Assembly (NCBI GenBank): GCA_944472135.2
Contig: OX235262.1
Span: 71,424,887 to 71,488,886 of the forward strand
Direction: 5' to 3'
Source: Trichobilharzia regenti
Taxonomy: Eukaryota; Platyhelminthes; Trematoda; Strigeidida; Schistosomatidae
DNA: 64,000 bases
Of the stretch, positions 46,161-56,928 are shown one piece after another (the first letter of the stretch is position 1; the number at the start of each line of letters is the position of its first letter). The position numbers were made by a program, and so were the translations under genes. Under the pieces are notes generated by a model that was given only the letters and a program-made list of their open reading frames with translations, was not told the origin of the DNA and made no database searches.

Positions 46161-46965
46161 AGTTAAAGTCAATTTATGATTATACCTAAAAGTGCAAATT
46201 AGAGAATGCAAATATGAGCAGACATCTGATAAGGATGAAGACAGATAGATAACAATGACAATATCGAAAATTCAAAACAAAACATAATTTGTTGAATAAA
46301 CAATGTGTCAATAAACAAATGAATGAATAAATAAACAAATAAAATTAAACATAACACTTAATTCCATTGAAATGAGTTTTAATGAGAACAGACATTTTAA
46401 GCTTCATCATGATTATGAGGACGATATTGTCTGTCTCCCCAATAGATAAGTGTTGACAAAAAATGTTGTGAGACAAACACTGGAAGTCGGCCGTGTTAAC
46501 AAACCGTATTACAGCCATAAATATTTCAACTGACAAACAGTAAACGTCTGAACTGATTTGTTGTTGTTGTTGTTTTCATCAGTGAACACACAATTTGCTT
46601 TGTTTAGACACTAGGCAGGATTGACTAATGTTATGTGTCTAGTCCTTGATGTTGTTGTGTAGACTGAATTCTGTCTGTCACGTGTGCAATGTGACTGCCT
46701 GCTAGATGGCACTTCATCACAGTGTACACTGAATGATTTTCTGTAATTTGATGGTTGTAGGCAATCAGCATGAAGCTCAGAGGTAACGTCTCTGACTGGA
46801 GAACTGGGTAACTCGAGTCCGATCCTTGACGGGTGTAGATATGAGTTCTTTGATGATTGAAGTCGAGTCTCACTGATTGGTGAGTTCCAACAAATACTAG
46901 ACTTAGATCCGAAACTTCCTGCTGAGTGCCTTCAGCCATGTTATGAGAAACATTATATGTAGATA

Positions 46966-47273
46966 TGTAACAACAGAAGACAAGGGCCAGGCAACAGATC
47001 CTTTCATTACGGAAATCAACACGCATTTATATAAATTTCACATACGTTACTATAGCCTAGTCAAGTAGACAAACGCAGTCTTCTGATTGGTTGTTTTTGA
47101 GTTCCTCGGAAAGTGGAGCCATCTATCTGCGAATCATATTTGCCCACGTCTAAGTTTGCTGTGAATGGTTGTTGAAACAGCCTTGTTCATATTTTCTAAC
47201 GGCCCACATTAGTGACCTAGACATTGACGTAGATTAATGTCAACCAATTGGCTAGCAGCCTGCTCTCATCACA
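46966..47273 (-). mobile_element. Solo LTR, 308 bp, 4-bp TSD
   Basis: On the minus strand it starts TGTGATGAGAGC and ends TTGTTACA, with GATA at 46962-46965 and 47274-47277. It is longer than the 39243 copy by an extra segment ('atgtctaggtcactaatg'). The TATA-like element is conserved, but AATAAA has become AATGAA. It interrupts the left TSD of the LINE that follows. Confidence 0.88.
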
Positions 47274-47279
47274 GATATA

Positions 47280-48481
47280 TGGAATGGCAATCAAACCTCT
47301 ACCTCAACTTTACAGACTTCGAGAAAGCCTTCGACAGCGTTGACTGTGAAGTAATTTGGAAATTACTCTAGTACTACGGCGTAACCAAAATATTCATCAA
47401 CCTCATTCATCAGCTGCACGACAACGGAACATGTCAAGTGATCCACAACGGAAGACTCAGCGAGGCGTTTGGAGTAAACACAGGAGTCAGACAAGGCTGC
47501 CTGCCTATTATCACCAATGATATTCTTAATTGTGTTGGACTGACTGGATTATGCGTCAGACAGTGGGAAACGAGAAGACAGGAATATCCTGGACCGACGT
47601 GAAGAACCTAGAAGACCTGGATTTCGCGCGTCGATGATTTATGTTTTATATCACACAAAATCGAAGACTTACAAGCAAAAACCGACAAACTGGTCGAAGA
47701 AGCAGTCGGCGAAGACAGGAGTCCAGGTGAACATAGACAAGACGGAGGTTATGAAAATAATCAACCAACAACAACAACAGCAGCAACATCCAGTGCCAAC
47801 CACCATCAACGGGAGGGATTTGAAAGAGGTTACTTCATTCATTCACTTATCAAGGGAGAACTATCTCAACCACAGAAGGAACGGAAGAGGATGTCAAATC
47901 GAGCGAGAATCGGGAAGGCGAGAAACACATTCACTAACCTGAAACCAATCTGGAAATCTTCGTCACTCAGCATCAACAACAAAATTCAGTCGGATTTTCA
48001 ATACAAACAACGTCAATTCAGTTCTTCTATACGGGCCAGAAACTTGGCTGGCTGGTCAAAAAGAATATTTCCAACAGCCTGTTGCAGACGTTACCTTTAT
48101 TAACAACTATCTCCTCTCTATACTGAAGATCAGATGGCCGGGCCGGAAAGAATCAACAACAAGAAACTTTGGGCACAAACAAACAAAACAAGAACCAATC
48201 GCCCAAAAATTATGCAGGAGAAAGTGAAGATGGATCGGACACTCGCTGAGGAGACCGCTGGGTGACATCGCGCGTCAAGCCCTCGAGTGAAACCCGAAAG
48301 GGAAGTGGCGAGTGGGACGTAAGTACAAGGGTGACATGGAGGAGATCGTGTGAAGGGGAGCTGGAACGGTATGGACTAATATGGATATAGCTGAAATGTA
48401 TAGCAGAAGACAGAAACAAGTGGAGACGTGCAGTTGAAGCCCTATGTTCCACTAGGAACTCACGGGAACAATAATAATATA
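47280..48481 (+). mobile_element. RTE-like LINE, RT to 3' end, inserted in right arm
   Basis: Plus-strand text includes LNFTDFEKAFDSVDCEVIWK, INLIHQLHDNGTCQVIHNG, NTGVRQGCLPI, then VQVNIDKTEVMKI, the Gln run, TINGRDLKEVTSFIHL and the (AAT)n tail at about 48470. ATATGTAGATATA at 48482-48494 matches the left flank 46955-46965 plus 47278-47279, a 13-bp TSD split by the LTR. An internal stop and frameshifts make it dead. Confidence 0.9.
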
Positions 48482-49620
48482 ATATGTAGATATAGATAGG
48501 ATGATAATGTCTCCATTGAAGTAATTTGGTACAATATACATAATTAATTAGGAATTCAAACAGTCATATTCTGAATTTATGCTTGAATGATGATAACTTC
48601 ACTGAACTACAATCAGTAGAGTTGATTGCACGTATTTACGTATGCAATTGATCTATGGATGGCGACATTTTGAAATGAAGTCCCGAAGATGAAATGTCAG
48701 CATAGCATGTCAACAAAAGTTACATGCATATTCTTGTAAATATTCTCCAAAACGAGAATTCATAAATATTATATGATGGATGAGGGTTACCAGTGGAATC
48801 ATTTCAGCCAGTTTTTGTCTCATAAATGAAATCATGTTCTATGGTGTTCGAAATGGTGAGTGTTGGGGTTTGTATCTCCCTAGAGAACACTATCATTCAA
48901 CCGATGAACCCGAAACAGGATGGAAATCACCACTTTGGATTCTGATGCCAGTCGCCATGAGCAACAAATAACATCATGTTAATCCTCAGACTTCTTAGAA
49001 GCGTCCGTACTCTGGACAGATATGTCAACAGACATTAAACATTTCCGTTCCAATATATAAATCAATCAGCGAGAAAATCAAAGATCAAAATTATATCAAT
49101 AATTTCATCGGATTGGTACTTTGTATTTGTCCGGTCAGCACCTAAAATGTCTTTTCTCTGTTCATGTGATTAATGCTACATGTTCTAATTATATATGTAG
49201 CCTCTTCAACTAAAAATCACCTCATTTATTTTATCGTATGAATTTATGACTTGTTGCTCACGTGCACATAACCTTGACCTTAGCACCATAGTGGTGAAAT
49301 GGTGAGATACACCTCAGTCATCCGATTAGTGTATGAAAGATGGCGAGACTTGTTGTATGATGATTACCACACGAGACTCTGTCACTGACTTACACCTACA
49401 TGCAGTTTGATGAGTAGTTTAATTGATTTAGAGAAGGACTAGAGCATTATTTGATTGATGATGGTTAACAGTAGAATCGACGGTCCACGTTTCGTCCTAC
49501 ATTAAATTCGTCAACTAAATCAACTCGTATTCCCAGTGAGGGATGGCATTTTGATCGAGACGGAAACCATCAGTCATCGTTGTAAACGCCAAAGCGCTGT
49601 TGACTCCGCTATTGAGTGAC

Positions 49621-50340
49621 AAGACATAAAATTATACTGATATTTTTAGGATGGTAGGCAGCAATGGAATCTAACAGGCACATTTCTGCCTTTTTTATGC
49701 CTCATTAGCCGGATATCTCTGATGTTCCCAGTAGAGCCAGTTATAGCGGTCATTGGACAAGTATCCAGTCTAAAAACGTTCAAAAACATTGTACGACATG
49801 GTTTAAGAATGGTGGCAGCTGCTGTCTGGGGAATACGATAATTGAGTACCTCGTCGATACCTTCTTCTTCTTCTTTGTGTCAGCAAATTCTTCTTTCAAA
49901 AAAATCTACAAAGTGAAAAGTAACTTAAAAAAGACAATATGCTTTCGATTTGTTTTCACTGCTATAGCTCTGATTCACCAGTAACTTCTGCTATAATAGC
50001 AATGACACTTCGGTTTACAGTTGGTTTGTTATTTCTCTAAAACTTTTTCTCTTTCTTTTATTCTTTTTTAATTCTTTCATACTATCACATTTTCCACGTC
50101 CTTCCTAATTATATCTGATTTTTTTAAATATATTGTTCATCTTCATTATAGTAAAAGTTTTTTTTTGTATTTCCCAATGAATGGAAAACAAAACGATATC
50201 GTTTTTACCGATGTTTCGCTTTTTAATGCTGCTGCTCATAACTTTATCAAACTATTATTAAACTAGAATTTAAAAAATCTCGACTTATATATAACAACTT
50301 AATCATCGTTCCTCAGTATGGGGTCATTTTTATGTTGTCA
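49621..50340. other. Mostly unassigned sequence
   Basis: About 49650-49770 resembles a decayed minus-strand hammerhead SINE ('gatggtaggcagcaatgg', 'tgcctcattagccggat'). The rest is unassigned. Confidence 0.4.
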
Positions 50341-50460
50341 AGTTGGCCAATTGGTAAAGATAACTCCCTGGTTTCCAATGGTTCTCTAATTGATATCAGT
50401 CCATGGTCAAACTCGTGAAAACAAATCTAATCCTTACAAACTAACTCTTGAAAGATAACA
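50341..50460 (+). mobile_element. Family-2 SINE 3' end
   Basis: 'ctccctggtttccaatgg', 'ttctctaattgatatcag' and 'ccatggtcaaactcgtg' match the family-2 terminus. Confidence 0.6.
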
Positions 50461-50559
50461 AAATCAGGTGTAGATTGTTGGATTTGATTAGTGCGTAAAA
50501 ATATAAAAGCAGCGTGAGTTTACATAATGAAACTGCGTATCACATTCGGGTTGATTTTT

Positions 50560-51650
50560 TCACGTCATGGAGAAGATAGGATGCTGTAAGCAGGTTAAAT
50601 TCTGTTTTAGTTCATCATTTCTATTCAGACAATTTGCATTCCATTCGATATGAAGTGCTTCTGATATTAGACGTTCTTTTGTGCTTTCTGAAATCTTTCT
50701 GGACTATTTCAATATTGTCAAAATCAATTTGGTGGCCTGATTCTATAGCATGTAGACCTATGGCTGATGATATTTCAAGCTTTTCTAGTTCAGCTGGATT
50801 TCTTGGTGGTCGAAGAGATACTCTACGGTGTTGATTTCTTCTGATTTTGATTTCTGGTGATGTTTTCCGATGTATATCGCATCACATTCCAAACACTTCA
50901 TTTTATAATACACAAGCAGATAGAGAATCTTTAGGGATTTAGTCTTTTATATGGACAAGTTTGCTTAGCAGTGTCTGATGTTTTGAAGAAAACTCTGATG
51001 TTGAGCTTTTTGAGTACTCTTCTGATATCGCCTGACGTCTCCGCTCTATATGAAATGACAACTGTTGAGGTCCATGTTTTCGGAATACGTTTTCAACCAT
51101 ATTTAATGTCAGTATTGATTTTGTTGACGAAGTTTTTTGAGCAGTTATTTTGCTTGAGAGTCTCTGTAATATTTGATATTTCTTCTTCTTTCTCTTTCTC
51201 ATCCGTCAACATCAAAGAATGTGCTCGTCTAAGAAGACTTGAAATAACTGATACCTTTTCGTTGATGGGGTTTGATGATCTGAAGTCTAAATATTTGTTG
51301 GAGTGGGTTTTCTTCTTGAATACAGATGTATTAAAATGTCCGTTTTCCCTCCTCTTAACTAGCCAGTCTAGAAATGGTAGTTCACCGACGTCTTATTCTG
51401 CCTCCGAAGTAAACCGGATTCTGGGATATGGACTGTCCAGTTTCTCTATGAATAAACTGTGTAGATCTCGTTTTACCACAATAAAAGTACCACCAGTTTA
51501 TCTTAACCACATTTTAAGCGTGAGTGTACTTGAAAAGATGTTATCTTCGAATCTATTCATAAAAAGATCAACTACTAAAGAAAAAAGGTGAGTATCGTAT
51601 ATCTAATGCCCAAGTTTTTTCAAACGGTTAAAGGTGAACTTAGTTTGGAC
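50560..51650 (-). mobile_element. Penelope-like element, RT end to GIY-YIG end
   Basis: The minus strand encodes, in order, LPFLDWLVKRRENG (RT end), THSNKYLDFRSSNPINEK, VSVISSLLRRA, then YKMKCLECDAIYIGK (GIY-YIG core with Cys pair) and HAIESGHQIDFDNIEIVQK. This is the known PLE order. The 206-residue plus-strand frame at 50971-51591 is its antisense shadow. Frameshifts separate the segments. Confidence 0.85.
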
Positions 51651-51904
51651 ATATATAATATTATTTATTTTTCCGCGTAAATCTATCATCCTTATTGAAC
51701 TTCTCTCATAAATTGATTAGTATAAGTAACTTTGCTGACGCACTCTTTAACCTTGCCTAGCCCTTAGTACGTCCAATAAAAAAGGAAGGGTGAGTATCAT
51801 CACTCTATTGTGAACGAAATCTTTACATACTGTATAGAATGCTCAGCATACTTTATTACATAATATTAACTTTTCATCCCGAATCTTCAAGCGGGATCGT
51901 ATTC

Positions 51905-53400
51905 ATTGTGGTTATAATTCTCTTGAGTTCTGAATAGAACATGCCCCTCCTACAGAATATTTTTGTTTCTCCCGGTTCTTTGCAGCCTTTTTTTAACTGG
52001 TTTCATGATTGCCCCAAAGCCATCGTTTCTTCCCCCACACGATCTGCACCATATCACTCTGTCACCCACTTTCAGAATGTCACTTGCCATTCGGGCTTCA
52101 CTAGAGCTCTTGCATGGCATGTGATGTCACTCAGCTGTCTCCCCGACAATACGCCCAATCCACTTTGGCTTTCTCTTGTTTAATGGCTGGATTAAAGCTT
52201 GTTGGTTGATTTGTCATCTAAACTCCCTGCGGCTAACGCTTTACAGTCGGCTGGCCATTTGAACTCTATTATCTAACCAAGGCAGGTTTCGATGAAGATT
52301 TGCAGACAACTGTTGGATATGCTCTTGCTGTAGTGAGGACAAAGTGTCTGAACCATATAGAAGCAGTGATTGACTTTACGTTACTGTTAGAACTCTGCGT
52401 CTTTTTCCTTGTACGTTCGCAGTAGATTTCCACACTGGTTTCAGAGTAATGACAGTCTGTCTTAGCTTTTTGGTTCTGACTGGTTTTTACATGTTCATCC
52501 ATACCATCGTCTATAATTGGAATGATATTGCGAAGTCAAATAAGTGAGAGAGAGAGAGAGGTGGTTTCTTTCAGATTCCTTCCATTGTTGTTGCTCAGAT
52601 GGGGTATCATCACTCAAAATTATATTTTTGTTGCCTCCTCTAGCAAACTGTTGGTTTCCACCTACAGATCTTTGAGTTTATGCGACTTCAGACATAAATC
52701 ATCTATCGATTTCGGATTTTCCAGTGTCTTTTAATCGACTCAGCGCATTTTGCCGTAGTCGTCCCTCAAAGTCTGTTCCATTATATTCGCCACAATCAGG
52801 AATATCATCGTTGATATTGTGCAACTCTGTCTTGCTCCAGTCTTCGGTTCGAAGTCTTCTCCGTGAATCACTCGGTATTTAGCATCATCATACAAATGCT
52901 GAACAGGCCTTATAAATGTGTGTTGTACTGCACTCTTCAGTGTTGACGCAACTTCCAAATTACTTCACAGTTAATCAAATCGAAAGCTTTTTTCGAAATC
53001 GATGAGGTTATAGTGAAGAGTTGACTGTTACTCTATGATCTATTCAATGATGTTATGATGTGTCTGCCAGCTGGGACTCAGGCTCCAAACCATGTGCATG
53101 ATCGGCCAGCAGTCTACCGCTGAATCAGAGAGGCACCGCTGGTGATATGTAGTGTTCGAATTTTATCCACAGATGGTCTACTCTGCCTGAATCCAGTGTG
53201 TACCAGGCTGCATTTTTCACCCAAAGCATCACTTGCCTGTCTTCAGAATGATGCGGTTTACGGGAGGTAACAGGAAATCTGGTTCTAGTTTATTCAAAGG
53301 CTGAAGTCTCCCGCCCAACACTCTTCTTTGTTAGTTAGATAAAGTAGCTTTTCTTCCCTGTCACTAGATTCTGCTCTCTCCTTTTAAACCTTCTGCAATA
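51905..53400 (-). mobile_element. Long RTE-like LINE fragment, RT to 3' end
   Basis: The minus strand reads, from about 52960 down, RPVQHLYDDAKYRVIHGEDF, EPKTGARQSC (GVRQGC motif) and IFLIVANIMEQTLRDDYGKM, then post-RT text (SSNSNVKSITASIWFRH) and a divergent 3' end near 51905. Upstream sequence to about 53400 probably continues the RT. A tRNA-like relic sits at about 53060-53150. Confidence 0.75.
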
Positions 53401-53754
53401 TTAGCGTGACGATTTAATTAAGCTACTCAGGAATAATCAGGCTGTTAGATCTACAAGAGTTACAGTGTGATCAAAAATCTTCATCATCATCATCATAATC
53501 TCGTGAAAATAAAAAAACAGTCGTGTTTTACTTTTTAATATTTATCAACTAAACTGTCTTTCCATACTGTTATCTTTCAGTTCATACTTTCTTTCTATAG
53601 ACAGGTAGGAAACTAACATTGTATTGTTCTTTTCATTATTATTATCATCGCTGTTATCCTAAATCAACAGGAAGCAAAATTTTAAGTTTTAAAGAAATTA
53701 AAACTTTCTTAAACACGTACACTTTATGATTCACTCTTCCTGGTTTGAGTCAAT
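53401..53754. other. Unassigned AT-rich sequence
   Basis: Simple repeats such as CAT/ATC at 53481-53498. Nothing else recognised. Confidence 0.4.
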
Positions 53755-53796
53755 AGTAAACTTTTCTACAATTGGTGCGTGGTGGCTAGCAGTGGA

Positions 53797-53841
53797 ATCC
53801 AGGATGCGCATTTCGTCCTATTTGGGACTCGTCAGCTGGAT
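53797..53841 (-). ncRNA. Hammerhead ribozyme, all core residues intact
   Basis: Stem I ATCCAG/CTGGAT, core CTGACGA, stem II GTCC/GGAC, GAA, and stem III ATG/CAT around a CG loop. Predicted cleavage follows the C at 53803 (minus strand). It matches the natural Sm-alpha hammerhead layout with stem I open. Confidence 0.85.
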
Positions 53842-54170
53842 GTACCTGCATTTCTCAGTGAGTGATGATGTTCCCACCGAGGCTCGAACCCAGTACCCAT
53901 AGTTTCAAACGCCAGCCAAAGCGTTATCCACTAGACCACTTGGGCCACGAGAGCCACCTCTTGTGCAACGGGTCATATTAATTATTGGATTGAATTTTTG
54001 ATTTCCCCGTCGATTGTTTCAATTCAATAATTAACATGACCCGTTGCACAAGAGGTGGCTCTCGTGGCCCAAGTGGTCTAGTGGATAACGCTTTGGCTGG
54101 CGTTTGAAACTATGGGTACTGGGTTCGAGCCTCGGTGGGAACATCATCACTCACTGGAGAATGCAGACAC

Positions 54171-54215
54171 ATCCAGCTGACGAGTCCCAAATAGGACGAA
54201 ATTCGCATCCTGGAT
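54171..54215 (+). ncRNA. Hammerhead ribozyme, core intact
   Basis: ATCCAG 54171-54176, CTGACGA 54177-54183, stem II through 54197, GAA 54198-54200, stem III 'attcgcat' 54201-54208 (one mismatch), C17 at 54209, CTGGAT 54210-54215. Confidence 0.85.
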
Positions 54216-54554
54216 TCCATTGCTAGCCACCATCCACCAATTGTATACTAACTAAATGCCCGGACATCGTCGAAGCATCTGCACAAGAAGCCGACATGTC
54301 AACCTGAGACCGAGCACTTCGGTCCAATCAGTCGACGGGAAAATCAAAAAAAATTCAATTCAAAAGTAAACTTTTCTTTTTTTTCTCCGTTTTATCCTTT
54401 TCACTTTCCTGTTTCTTACCAGTTTGATAAATTTTGTATTTCTCATGTTTAATAACTGACATGCAAATAAAGTGTGTGTTTCTTGTCTAACTCTCTTATA
54501 CTCTCACATTTTTGTTGTCCGCCAATTTGAAAAACAAACAATAATGTGGCATGT

Positions 54555-54579
54555 GCTACTGACAAGATTTGTCAGTAGC
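54555..54579. repeat. Perfect 11-bp hairpin
   Basis: 'gctactgacaa' and 'ttgtcagtagc' flank a 3-base loop. No T-run or gene nearby gives it a role; it lies between a SINE and a LINE. Confidence 0.8.
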
Positions 54580-54619
54580 ATATGTATGAAGAGATGTTCA
54601 TCGGTCTAAAAAAAAAACA

Positions 54620-56432
54620 CCAAGTAGCAGGGAGATACATTTAATTTCAGAGAAGGCAAATGATACAGCATTGTGGAGATACATGGAAGAAGTGAAAGGA
54701 ACACCAAGAAACACATTATGAAGGCAGGCCAGAAGGAGCAGGCACAACATGGAAGATCTGTGCAAATGGTGCGTTGGAGATAAAGTGTACATAACTTAGC
54801 TATATAGCGATGCCAAGTCTTCATCCTCCAATGAAATCACAAATCCTAAATGCGATCAAGCTACGGAGCCCTGGCCGGGAAGGTAGCAGGATCAGATGAA
54901 GTTCCCTCACCTTAAAGCATTGAAAACCGAAACAGAGACTGTGGCAGATGTGATCACGGCATTATTGTAAAAGATTTCGAAGGAAGGAAAGTTGCCTACT
55001 GACTGAAATAAAGGATGGTTATCTCGTCAAACTGCCGAAGAAGGACGACGTGCAGTTAGGACTCTGCAAGAACCATACGTGAAATAATGCTCTCCTCCTC
55101 GCCAAGTAAAATACTAAGTCGCATCATCCTGGAGAGAATTAGGGATGCACTGGATACAGAACTCTCCCACACACAGGAACAAGGTGGATTCAGGAAAGAC
55201 AAATCGTGTGCTGATCAAACTGCAGCTCTGAGCGTCGTCGTCACAGGACAAGCAAAGAATGACAGTCAATCCTGTACCTTGACTTGATCGACTTCGAAAA
55301 GGCCTTCGCCAGACTGCGCTGACCGAGAAGTAATTTGGAAACTACTTCAACATCATGGCCTGTAGTGCTCAGGTCTTTATCAACCTCATTCAATAGTTGT
55401 CTGTATAAACAATGTCATATTTCAGTTGATCCACAACAGAAAACTCAGCTAAGTGAGCTTTCGAAGTGAATACAGTGTGGTGGTCTGGATTACGTGTCAG
55501 ACTGTCAACAGGAAGTGAGAAAACTGGAATACGTAAGACCGATAAGAAGACTCAGGAAGATCTGCATTTTGCACGTGGATGATACATATTTAGTGTCACA
55601 CAAACTCGAAGACTCAAAGGTGAAAACAAACAAACTGCCTGAAGAAGGTGGCAGATATGACTTCAGGTGAACCTAGTGCAGACGGTGATGAAGATAACCA
55701 ACCAGCCAACAATAACAACAACAACAACAACAACCAACACCGCTCACCTTCAAAGGGAGAAATTTAATAGAGGTTACTTCCTTAACTTACCTAGGAAGCA
55801 TCGTTTCAACCAAAGCCAATCGGAATGCATAAAGATGCTAAAGTCAGAACTGGAACGGCAAGATACGTCTTTATCAACTTGAAACCATTTTGGAAATCTT
55901 CTGCACTGCACTCAGACAGCATAAAGGACAAGATTTGGATTTTTAATATAAATATTATTGAAGTCAGTCAGTTCTTCTATATGCGTAAGAAATATGCAGT
56001 GCCATGAAAAACATTTCAAACAGATGGCTGCAGACTTTTACCACCAACAGCCCCATCTTCGCTGGCTGGCTCCATACTGAAAAAGCCAGAAGAAACTCTG
56101 GCTGGCAACAAACCAAGCAAGAACCGATCGCTCAACAAATATGTAGGAGAAAATGGAGATGGATCACGCATACAGTGAGGAGGCCGTCAAATGACATCGC
56201 GTACAATACAAGCAATCGCTCGAGTGAAACCCGAGTGGGAAGCGATGAGTAGATCGTCAGTGCAAGTGTGACATGGAGGAGATTGTGTGGCGAGTTGGAA
56301 GAGATGAGAGATTATGGGCAATCGTTGGGTCAGCTAGCTGAAGGGGACAGAAGATAATAGAAGAAAGTGGAGATGTATTGTTGAAGCCTTATGTCCCACT
56401 CGGAGCTCAAGGGAATAATAATAATAATAATA
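54620..56432 (+). mobile_element. RTE-like LINE, RT N-terminus to (AAT)n tail
   Basis: The longest LINE copy here. Plus-strand frames give IMLSSSPSKILSRIILERIR, HTQEQGGFRKDKSCADQTAA, then DFEKAF, the Thr/Asn linker, the post-RT region and the 3' end 'ttgaagccttatgtcccact' with an (AAT)n tail at 56413-56432. Frameshifts and stops throughout. The start is uncertain; text before 54840 may be upstream LINE. Confidence 0.85.
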
Positions 56433-56540
56433 CCAGCCAAGCGAGGTTAAGAAGTGTACCTGCCGAGATTCGAAACCCCATATGATATGCGTGGTGGTCG
56501 TCGACCATTCTATCCCTGAACCACTGATGTAAATTGTATT
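56433..56540 (-). mobile_element. tRNA-like SINE head
   Basis: On the minus strand 'cagtggttcagggatagaatgg' lies at A-box position and 'ggggtttcgaatctcgg' at B-box position. It directly abuts the LINE tail. Confidence 0.55.
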
Positions 56541-56865
56541 CAACCAAAACTTCTCATAACATTCTCAATATTGATAAAATTCCCACTTAACACGTAAACT
56601 TCGTTTGAAACCACGTGAACAAACACACACACACACAGAGAGAAAAAGAGCTAACAATAAACTTGTTCTCATTCTTTTCTATTTATAGTTTGTTTATTTT
56701 ATTATTATTATTTTTATTCATGAAACATAGCAAACTAAAAAAAACACAGAGATAATAACACACAGGACAACTCGATCACATATGCCAAATAAACAAAAGA
56801 AAATACAATTGTTATAATAATGAGCCCAGCTCAAATGAAAATAACAATGATATTAACAATAAAAA

Positions 56866-56867
<2 letters not shown>

Positions 56868-56926
<59 letters not shown>
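56868..56926. repeat. TA dinucleotide microsatellite
   Basis: An uninterrupted TA run of about 58 bases. Confidence 0.95.

Positions 56927-56928
<2 letters not shown>

Larger units (their letters stand above)
44004..49620. repeat. Right arm of the large inverted duplication
   Basis: Reverse complement of 33010-37060, interrupted at 46966-48481 by an LTR and a LINE absent from the left arm. Inner boundary is at 44004. The outer end extends about 100 bp further than the left arm, as a decayed family-1 SINE head (about 49520-49620, minus strand 'agcgctttggcgttt'). Confidence 0.88.
53768..54364 (+). mobile_element. Compound hammerhead SINE with inverted 5' part, 13-bp TSD
   Basis: AGTAAACTTTTCT at 53755-53767 and 54365-54377 flanks one 597-bp insertion. 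The right part (about 54019-54364) is a full plus-strand unit: junction 'ttcaattcaataattaac', tRNA-like head, hammerhead, tail ending 'aaattcaattcaaa'. The left part (53768 to about 54017) is a minus-strand copy of tail-end, junction, head and hammerhead. Both parts contain tail-to-head junctions, so the source RNA was at least dimeric. A 4-base duplication (GGCT) in the head is shared by both halves. Confidence 0.9.

Noticed and set aside
50971..51591. 206-residue plus-strand open frame, the longest in the window
   Set aside because: It is antisense to a Penelope-like element whose minus-strand motifs (LPFLDWLVKRR, THSNKYLDF) are clear.
54555..54579. Transcription terminator hairpin
   Set aside because: Bacterial-type terminators are not expected and no gene ends here.
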